This document shows, one piece after another, positions 4,483 to 10,237 of a stretch of 10,237 nt of DNA. This DNA is from Pedosphaera sp. (GTDB lineage Bacteria > Verrucomicrobiota > Verrucomicrobiia > Limisphaerales > UBA9464). Numbering within the stretch: the first letter of the stretch is position 1; each line of letters starts with the position of its first letter. Both the position numbers and the translations under genes were made by a program. The notes beneath the pieces were generated by a model that saw nothing but the letters and a program-made list of their open reading frames with translations, ran no database searches and had not been told where the DNA came from. Location: the NCBI GenBank assembly GCA_009695405.1, contig SIAZ01000127.1:1-10237 (forward strand), read 5' to 3'.

Positions 4483-6714
4483 TTAGGGATCCTCTGAAAC
4501 AGCCTTCAGTGCCGCTTCAATTTGTTGAAGATCCACACCTAGGGGTTTCAGATCAATCAGGTGACGTAAATCTTCCGCTGCGCCGGTCCGATTGCCCATT
4601 CGAGCACGAAGCCGAGCGCGATCGATGCGAGCGGATACCTCGGCGCGGGGTTCATGAGCGAGTGAGACCAGAAGATCTGCATAGGGCAGAGCTCCTTCGT
4701 CACCGCCCAACTCTTGGCTGAAGGCGCGAAGATTATTGATCATACGGACAATGATCTCCCGCTTCAATGCAGGCTGGATAAACTCACTGCGTACTGGGAC
4801 GCCAGCGCTGGCTGAACCGAGTTCGCTGGCGTCTGAAAAGGTGATTTGTGCCCCACCATTGTAGGGATCGTACAGCCGTGGCTCGATTCCGGGTGGAGAA
4901 TATTTGACGAGAAAATGCCCCGGCAAAGGAAAGCCGTCGAGGTAAGGAATTCCGGCGGCACGCGCCACTTCGAGGAAGACAATACTGAGGGTGATGGGGA
5001 TTCCCTCGCGGTCATCGAGGACTTCATTCAGGTGACTATTTGCCGAACTGCGGTACTCCCCACGGCTGCCGTGAAATCCGTGGTCTTCAAATAAGAAACG
5101 TCGGAGAATTTCTACGGCACGGGTGGGATCAGTCAGGTTTTTTAGTTCAGCTTTGAGTTCGGTTCCAAGCCGAACTACGTGACGTTCATAGGCCTCAACG
5201 TCCATGCCTGATTGATCATGAAGTGCTAGAAATAAAGCGGATCGAGTGAGGCTGATCTCCGCCTCAGGACGGGCGAGTTCAGCGAGCAATGAATCACGAG
5301 CTGCCTCACGATGAAGGCGTCGAACAAGGGCTCGAAGCCGCGTCGCTTCAGCTTCTAAACGACGTGCCCGTTCAGCGATGAAGGCGTCGGCTGCTGGCAG
5401 GTTGGTACGCAAAGCCTCGATCGGTTCGCGTCCGGCGCTGAAGGCGGCAACGACGTCTGGGGGGAGTTCTTCGTCGGGACCGTTGGCCCCAAGCCGTAGA
5501 CTGAAGTCGCGGAACTCAGCGGAGGTGCCACGGAATTTGGTCAGACCTACTTGGGAACCCTGCAGGGCGTGATCGGTTGTTTCAAAAATCTGTGCGCCGT
5601 TGACAAAGCAGCGGATTCGGTCGGAATCGATACGAACGCGCAGCCGATTCCATTCGCCCGGTCGCCAACTAGGAGAGGGTAAAGTGGTGAGAATTCGCCA
5701 GGAATTAAGATCGGGACCCTCGAAGGCGGTAAAACGTAAATTGCCAGCTGTCGGATAGAATCCGTAGTGCCGTCCAGCGACGTCCCCCTGAAAAAAGAGT
5801 CCAGCTGCTCCGGATTCGTCGCCTAATTTGACAGTGACGCGCAGGTCGAGAGATCCCGAGGATACTGAGGATGGAGGAGATTGGAGATGCGCAAGATAGG
5901 AACGCCCTCCAAAGCCGGATCCGGCGCCATCGACAATCAACCGATTGCCCTTCTGTCGCCAGTTGGCTCCGAGATAAATTTTCCAAAGTGTCTCGTCTAA
6001 GGCCCCCAGACGTAGCCAACCGTCGATGGGCATTGAATTGGGTTTAGACAGCAGCGATTTAAGCCGATTGATTGGGGTCGCAAATCCGAGGTTGCGAGTG
6101 AGAAGAGATTTCGTATTAAGAACTCCGAGGACCCGACCCGACCGATCAAGGACTGGCCCGCCGCTATTACCGGGTTCGATGGGGATAGCCAGTTGGAGCA
6201 TAGAAATCCCTTCCATATCGTGCCGACCAGACAGCACCCCTTCGACCACGCTGTAGTCGAGTCCGAGCGGATTCCCGAGAGCGATCGTAGGCGTTCCTTG
6301 TGGGGCTGTGTCGCTATCTCCTAGAGAAAGTGGGGTCAAAGTGAGGCGATCGGTCCGTAGGATGGCAAGGTCGGAAGCCCGATCCCACGCATGAATCCCA
6401 GTGACTGTAGCGGTGGTACCGTCGTTAAAGCGAATTTCGAAGGGGCGCCCCTCACCGATGACATGGAGACTGGTTGCTATCAGTCCATTGGTGGTAATGA
6501 CAAAGCCTGTTCCGACGCCGTCTGAGCGACCATCACGACCACGGGCTTGAATGCGGACAACTGAATCTCGGGCCCGTGCTGCTAGTTGTTCAGTGGAAAG
6601 AGAAGGCTCTGGTCGACGGGTTGCTGCTGGCTTTCGAGAGGCACGGTCGCGAGGAGCTTCCGCAGCCTGAGCGAGGCAGAGCACGGCAAAGAGGAAGGGG
6701 ATCAAGCGGCGCAC
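4483..6714 (-). CDS. secreted trypsin-like (S1C) protease fused to LamG/DUF1080-like, SirB1-like and TPR-like regions
   Basis: A 743-residue exported protein in at least three parts. Residues 1-20 form a signal peptide (MRRLIPFLFAVLCLAQAAEA). About 40-220 is an HtrA/DegP-type serine protease with a full triad: H84 (TSLHVIGEG), D115 (RASDLAIL), S184 (PGNSGGP). About 232-408 is a concanavalin/LamG-like domain of the DUF1080 kind (GLFFQG, WNRLRVRI, CFVNG). About 480-690 is a SirB1/Transglut_core2 domain with NSHLN (559-563), REGIPITL (569-576), PGHFLV (598-603) and DPYNGG (616-621). Residues 690-735 are helical and TPR-like. There is no PDZ domain, unlike DegP. The mature chain has one Cys (C369), in the LamG-like part, so the SirB1 region cannot use a thiol nucleophile. 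Start GTG 6714 fits the signal peptide. A protein-quality or cell-surface role is inference. Confidence 0.85.
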   Translation of the reverse strand: MRRLIPFLFAVLCLAQAAEAPRDRASRKPAATRRPEPSLSTEQLAARARDSVVRIQARGRDGRSDGVGTGFVITTNGLIATSLHVIGEGRPFEIRFNDGTTATVTGIHAWDRASDLAILRTDRLTLTPLSLGDSDTAPQGTPTIALGNPLGLDYSVVEGVLSGRHDMEGISMLQLAIPIEPGNSGGPVLDRSGRVLGVLNTKSLLTRNLGFATPINRLKSLLSKPNSMPIDGWLRLGALDETLWKIYLGANWRQKGNRLIVDGAGSGFGGRSYLAHLQSPPSSVSSGSLDLRVTVKLGDESGAAGLFFQGDVAGRHYGFYPTAGNLRFTAFEGPDLNSWRILTTLPSPSWRPGEWNRLRVRIDSDRIRCFVNGAQIFETTDHALQGSQVGLTKFRGTSAEFRDFSLRLGANGPDEELPPDVVAAFSAGREPIEALRTNLPAADAFIAERARRLEAEATRLRALVRRLHREAARDSLLAELARPEAEISLTRSALFLALHDQSGMDVEAYERHVVRLGTELKAELKNLTDPTRAVEILRRFLFEDHGFHGSRGEYRSSANSHLNEVLDDREGIPITLSIVFLEVARAAGIPYLDGFPLPGHFLVKYSPPGIEPRLYDPYNGGAQITFSDASELGSASAGVPVRSEFIQPALKREIIVRMINNLRAFSQELGGDEGALPYADLLVSLAHEPRAEVSARIDRARLRARMGNRTGAAEDLRHLIDLKPLGVDLQQIEAALKAVSEDP

Positions 6715-6756
6715 AGAAGGACTGTAGCCTGTTTCAGTCCAGAGGCGAGCGGTAGG

Positions 6757-7989
6757 TCAACGTTCGAGGAAACGATTTAGGCCTCCGCCCAAAAGTTCGG
6801 TTGTATCCCGACGAATTTCGTCGTCTGACACCGGCCATCCAGAGAGTTCTGCGGCCTCATAACGACGGGCGAGACAATCGGCAATTATTTGCCGAGAATG
6901 AGCCCATTTATAAAGCAATTGATCGAGAACCCGTGCGTCGGAATGTTGTGGAGTAAAGGCCGTCCCGAGTAGTTCTAGCCGTAGTGTGGTGATTTCGGTA
7001 ATGAGCTGAGGTGTATTAGTAAACCACCAGCAACCGAAAGGATGCAAATTACGAAACTTGCGCGCCAGAACCACCAGTTCGTGTTGGTTTTCACGGGATA
7101 AGCAGGTCGCAAGAAATCGGTTGTCTGGATGCGCAGCACACAAATTTTGTAGCGCTTCCAAGTCGGCCCGGCCAACGCCGTCACCGGCCATGCGTAATAA
7201 TGGATTTACCGCTCGTTTGACTCCCATCATTAGGGCAAAGGCTTGCCCATGCTCGCGGCAGTGTGGAAGCATCGCTTCGCTAATCAGACGTGAGATATCA
7301 GTCGCCGCCGGCCAAGCAAAGGACGGTGGCAAGGATACCATGCAATAGCGGCTGTCGAGGCACTGAGTCCAGTCGGCAAGGAAGCGTCGAACTTCAGAAA
7401 TGGTTTGGCCGCCGAAGACTGGATCGACTGCGTAACCGCGTTCCTTCAACCAGTGGCAGGTTGCAGGCCAAGCAACCAGTAGGGGATCAATCCGGAGGGC
7501 TGCTACAAAGCGTGGGTCTCGAGAGAAACCGGTTTCCCAGTGCGGTCGTTCCTCCTCATCAAAGGGGGAGTTGGTCATGCAGATCGACCCAATGTTACTA
7601 ATATCAAGGACGCGTTCGATGAAAGCATCGGGTTTCCATCCAGCAAACCAACGGCGCAAGGCGGGGAGATCGTTTCGGCGCGGATCAATCCCGAGGAGAT
7701 TCAGGGAGGTAAGGATACCGCGACAGGCTTCGGAGACAGGCGAGTGACGGACGAAAAGTGCATCCCATACCAGCTGTGCCTGCTCCTCTTTCGAGGCTGC
7801 CCAGAAACGTTCGTAGGGAATGTCCATCTGACGAAAGGCTTCGCTAACCAAATAATGATAGACAAGCTGTTCATCAATCCCCCACAGCAGCAGAGATCCG
7901 ATGGATGGATCATAGAGATGGGTGTGGATGTCATGGACCGGCGTGGCGCGGACCAAGCGCTGGACACGTTGTTGGAGAGATTCAGGCAT
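6757..7989 (-). CDS. UxaC-like amidohydrolase-superfamily protein (glucuronate isomerase family)
   Basis: A 410-residue TIM-barrel protein related to uronate isomerase (UxaC), which interconverts glucuronate and fructuronate in hexuronate breakdown. The metal motif after strand 1 is VHDIHTHLYDP (H22, H24). The later block LHPFGCWWFTNTP (about 315-327) and the final-strand Asp in QHSDAR (D351) match the UxaC layout, as does GVKRAVNPLLRMAGDGVG (256-273). True UxaC has a His in the LHIGA-type motif ahead of that block; here the equivalent reads ALMMGV, so a metal or substrate contact may have changed. It is shorter than typical UxaC (about 470 aa). No other hexuronate genes (uxuA, uxaB, kdgK) are in the window, so the isomerase activity is uncertain. 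It lies 80 nt after lolD and 42 nt before the protease fusion gene. No Shine-Dalgarno precedes the ATG. Confidence 0.75.
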   Translation of the reverse strand: MPESLQQRVQRLVRATPVHDIHTHLYDPSIGSLLLWGIDEQLVYHYLVSEAFRQMDIPYERFWAASKEEQAQLVWDALFVRHSPVSEACRGILTSLNLLGIDPRRNDLPALRRWFAGWKPDAFIERVLDISNIGSICMTNSPFDEEERPHWETGFSRDPRFVAALRIDPLLVAWPATCHWLKERGYAVDPVFGGQTISEVRRFLADWTQCLDSRYCMVSLPPSFAWPAATDISRLISEAMLPHCREHGQAFALMMGVKRAVNPLLRMAGDGVGRADLEALQNLCAAHPDNRFLATCLSRENQHELVVLARKFRNLHPFGCWWFTNTPQLITEITTLRLELLGTAFTPQHSDARVLDQLLYKWAHSRQIIADCLARRYEAAELSGWPVSDDEIRRDTTELLGGGLNRFLER

Positions 7990-8069
7990 CGCGGTCGAGG
8001 GGGTGAATAGATTAGAAAAAACAGAAGCTGCCGAAGTCGAAAAGTGAAATTAAACTGGGTCTTAAGAGA

Positions 8070-8765
8070 TCAATTAGCAGTCATGCAACCATCCGTTAGA
8101 TGGACGACGCGATCGGCGAGTTGGGCTAGATCGCTGTCGTGAGTAGCCACAACTAAGGTCATGCCTTGCTCATGTCGGATTTCCATTAGTAAACGGATGA
8201 TTTCACTGCTGGTCTTTGTATCGAGATTCCCTGTCGGTTCATCAGCAAGAAGAAGGCTAGGTCGGTTAATTAAGGCACGGGCGATGGCCACTCGTTGTTG
8301 TTCGCCTCCGGAGAGTTCACCCGGTTGATGATCGAGGCGATTACCCAGACCCACTCGTTCTAATAAAGCAGTGGCCGCTTCTCGACACTCCTTAAGCGGA
8401 CGACGTCCCATGCGCCCGGGTAAAATCACATTTTCCAAGGCGTCAAGTTCTGGCATCAAATGAAAGGCTTGAAAAATAAGGCCGACGTCTTCATTCCGGA
8501 AACGAGTTAAGCGTGAGGTATCTAAGTTTCCTAAGGTGAGTCCGTTGGCCACAATGGTTCCTCTATCGGGTTGGTCGAGTCCGCCCATCAAGTGCAGCAT
8601 AGTGCTTTTCCCAGCCCCAGAAGCCCCTCGGAGAACGAGGAATTCACCGGTTAGAACTTCAAGATCGACGTTACGCAAGACGTCGAGGGTGCGACGTCCT
8701 AAGTGATAGCTTTTGCAGACCCCGGAGGCTTGAAGGATTAGGTTAGATCGAGATGATTCATTCAT
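8070..8765 (-). CDS. lolD: lipoprotein-releasing ABC transporter ATP-binding protein LolD
   Basis: Cytoplasmic ATPase (231 aa) of the MacB/LolD group, powering release of outer-membrane lipoproteins from the inner membrane together with the LolC/E-type permease encoded just upstream. All nucleotide-binding motifs are intact: Walker A GASGAGKST (47-55), Q-loop Q99 in IFQAFHLMP, signature LSGGEQQR (151-158), Walker B LLLADEP (D175, E176) and switch THD (H209). The motif FHLMPELDALENV is characteristic of the LolD/FtsE/MacB subfamily. The ATG overlaps the permease TGA (ATGA), so the two are translationally coupled. The length is normal. The substrate assignment rests on the paired permease; a MacB-like exporter with another substrate is possible but less likely. 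Confidence 0.9.
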   Translation of the reverse strand: MNESSRSNLILQASGVCKSYHLGRRTLDVLRNVDLEVLTGEFLVLRGASGAGKSTMLHLMGGLDQPDRGTIVANGLTLGNLDTSRLTRFRNEDVGLIFQAFHLMPELDALENVILPGRMGRRPLKECREAATALLERVGLGNRLDHQPGELSGGEQQRVAIARALINRPSLLLADEPTGNLDTKTSSEIIRLLMEIRHEQGMTLVVATHDSDLAQLADRVVHLTDGCMTAN

Positions 8766-10048
8766 TGGCGTAGAGCCTGGACAGGTTCAAGCCAAGCGGC
8801 GCGGAGTGCTGGAATCAAGGCCGCAAGGAGGCAGATGACAAGAGATCCTCCGCAGATAATAAGGACATCAGAAGTGACAATCCGAGCGGGCAGTTCTTGG
8901 AATTGATAGAGTTGTGCAGGAAACAGATCGAGGTTGAAGGTTTGGTTCATGAAACGAAGAAATTCGTTGCGGAAACGAATCCCTGCCCAACCCAGTCCAT
9001 ATCCAGCCACTACTCCGATGACCCCGACGACAAGCCCTTGGCTCACGAAGATGCCGGCCACCTGAGTCGGTGTGGCACCCAGAGCCTTGAGCATTCCGAT
9101 TTCTCGAGTTTTCTGAACAACGAAGGTGATCAGAGCACTCATAATCCCGAAGGCTGCCACGATAACGATGAAGAAGAGGAGATAGAACATCATGTTCTTT
9201 TCAACCACCAACGCCCCTAACAGTGGCGCATTATCGGTCATCCACGAACTGACCTCATACTCCGGACCCAATTGCTCCGATAAAACTTTTGCAACTCGGC
9301 GGGTGGTTTTCATGTCGGGTGAATGCAACATAACCGAGAGCCCACTGACATCTTCACCGATGCCGTGAAGATCTTGGGCATCGGCAAGGCCGGTGAGAAT
9401 AACCGAGGTGTTAAGCTCATAAAGGCCCGCATCGAACAACCCTGAAATCTCGAAGTTTTGAGCTGTGGAGGCTTCTTTTTTCCCGCTCTCCCAAGCTTCT
9501 CGCATGCGTTTGAGCGCCGGTAAAGAGTAGACGGCAAGGCGATCCCCAATCGTGACGCGGAGATTATTGGCAAGTGTGGTGCCGATCACCAGTTTGTTGG
9601 GCCCTAGATCAAAGTGACCCTCGACGATGTTTGTAGCGACATCGGAGACGCGGGCTTCGAGAACGGGATCCACACCGCGAACGCGAGGTGCGAAAGGACG
9701 AGGATTTCCCTCCTTAGGTTGGGTTTCCATCAGAACCTGAGTGTTCACATAGGGCGCCACGGCACGAATGTCGGAATGGGTACCGAGCGAACTTGCTAAT
9801 GTCTGCCACTGTTCGAGAGGTTGGCCTGTCGCTTCGATTCGAATATGAGCGTTAAACCCCACAATTCGTTCACGTAATTGCTCGCCGAATCCAGTCATTA
9901 CCGCGATGACAATCATTAGCACAGCCACGCCCAAGGTGACTCCGAGAATGCAGATCAGGGTAATAACCGAGACAAAGGTCCGCTTAGGCCGCAGATAGCG
10001 GAGAGCGAGGGCAAGTTCAAACGGCAGTGGCGACATCGCGGGAGTCAC
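8762..10048 (-). CDS. lolC/lolE: LolC/LolE-type ABC transporter permease (FtsX domain)
   Basis: Inner-membrane permease of the lipoprotein-releasing system, 428 residues from GTG 10048 or 424 from ATG 10036; the second start (MSPLPFELALALRYLRPKR) matches family N-termini better. The topology is that of LolC/E: one membrane segment (about 24-51), a large periplasmic domain (about 52-285), then three segments near 286-311, 331-356 and 393-417. QKTREIGMLKALGATPTQV is the classic FtsX-domain coupling motif. Only one permease gene is present, so the complex may be a homodimer, or a second permease may lie elsewhere; LolC and LolE cannot be told apart here. It heads the minus-strand gene run and overlaps lolD by 4 nt. 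Confidence 0.9.
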   Translation of the reverse strand: MTPAMSPLPFELALALRYLRPKRTFVSVITLICILGVTLGVAVLMIVIAVMTGFGEQLRERIVGFNAHIRIEATGQPLEQWQTLASSLGTHSDIRAVAPYVNTQVLMETQPKEGNPRPFAPRVRGVDPVLEARVSDVATNIVEGHFDLGPNKLVIGTTLANNLRVTIGDRLAVYSLPALKRMREAWESGKKEASTAQNFEISGLFDAGLYELNTSVILTGLADAQDLHGIGEDVSGLSVMLHSPDMKTTRRVAKVLSEQLGPEYEVSSWMTDNAPLLGALVVEKNMMFYLLFFIVIVAAFGIMSALITFVVQKTREIGMLKALGATPTQVAGIFVSQGLVVGVIGVVAGYGLGWAGIRFRNEFLRFMNQTFNLDLFPAQLYQFQELPARIVTSDVLIICGGSLVICLLAALIPALRAAWLEPVQALRQ

Positions 10049-10237
10049 AGTGTGAAGAGAGGACGGCTCCTGCCAAGTGTCAAGTGGCTTCCCAAATCCT
10101 CGCCTAAGCGGAATGGCGAAAAAATTTTCGGGAGAGCGGGTACCGGAAGGTTTTCAAAAATTGCACTCCCTCCGTTTTCCTCGGTTAAGCGCTACAAAAT
10201 AGTTATAAGTGACTCTTGTGTATAAGGTTTCACATGA
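10049..10237. other. intergenic region upstream of the lol genes
   Basis: A 189-nt stretch with no gene supported. It is AT-rich in places and probably carries the promoter(s) of the minus-strand lol genes. It also holds two TATAAG hexamers on the plus strand (10204-10209 and 10221-10226) and an ATG at 10234 preceded by AAGG. A divergent plus-strand gene may therefore begin at the window edge, but too little of it is present to call. Confidence 0.4.
10055..10088 (-). promoter_or_regulatory. candidate promoter and operator-like palindrome for the lol genes
   Basis: On the minus strand a perfect -35 hexamer TTGACA (10083-10078) is followed after 17 nt by TCTCTT (10060-10055), a weak -10. Transcription would begin close to 10048, which favours ATG 10036 as the permease start. 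The -35 box lies inside an imperfect 17-nt palindrome (10072-10088, GCCA...TG-T-CA...TGGC) that also contains CAAGTG twice at 7-nt spacing. The poor -10 keeps confidence low. Confidence 0.3.

Noticed and set aside
5705..6019. 104-aa minus-strand ORF within the protease fusion gene, and similar plus-strand ORFs there
   Set aside because: All are out-of-frame shadows of the 743-aa gene, which has clear motifs throughout.
7540..8010. 156-aa plus-strand ORF opposite the UxaC-like gene
   Set aside because: It is antisense to a well-supported gene and shows no family motif; its length reflects the codon bias of the opposite strand.
10204..10237. divergent plus-strand gene starting at ATG 10234, with TATAAG boxes upstream
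   Set aside because: Only one codon is inside the window and no matching -35 box was found, so no gene can be supported.

Overview
The window looks like a chromosomal region of a free-living Gram-negative bacterium, most likely of the Verrucomicrobiota/PVC group. The evidence is indirect: a PQQ-type beta-propeller protein, a zinc-free (type B) L31 gene upstream of prfA, a UxaC-like amidohydrolase, a secreted trypsin/LamG-like/SirB1 fusion protein and a LolCDE-type lipoprotein exporter. Base composition is near 50% GC. Almost no start codon has a recognisable Shine-Dalgarno sequence, and several genes start with GTG. The taxonomic call is inference. No phage, IS transposase, CRISPR array, tRNA or rRNA was seen.

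Left arm, plus strand (1-3054). The window opens in a degraded PQQ-like beta-propeller gene. Its upstream part is interrupted near a 16-bp perfect inverted repeat (55-99), and a one-base deletion near 620-624 shifts the frame before the C-terminal part (to 855). Next come rpmE2 (type B L31), preceded by a ten-codon mini-ORF that carries the only strong Shine-Dalgarno sequence seen, then a rho-independent terminator (1251-1296), prfA (RF1), and a YqaB-like HAD phosphatase overlapping prfA by 8 nt.

Right arm, minus strand (10048 down to 3051). All genes point the same way and could form one long transcription unit: LolC/E-type permease, LolD ATPase (ATGA overlap), a UxaC-like amidohydrolase, a 743-aa secreted S1C-protease/LamG-like/SirB1/TPR fusion, a 46-codon signal-peptide-like ORF, a rhodanese-domain protein and a sterol-desaturase-family membrane hydroxylase (ATGA overlap with the rhodanese gene). 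The two arms converge tail to tail on one CTAG (3051-3054) that supplies the stop codon of both end genes.

The genes do not make one obvious pathway. The left arm is translation (L31, RF1) plus metabolite clean-up. The right arm is mainly envelope-related: lipoprotein export, a secreted protease fusion and a membrane di-iron hydroxylase. The observations most worth checking are the four-part secreted fusion, the signal-peptide ORF separated from the rhodanese frame by one in-frame TGA, the leader ORF overlapping the rpmE2 start, and the palindrome inside the decaying propeller gene. No clearly new multi-gene system could be demonstrated from sequence alone.
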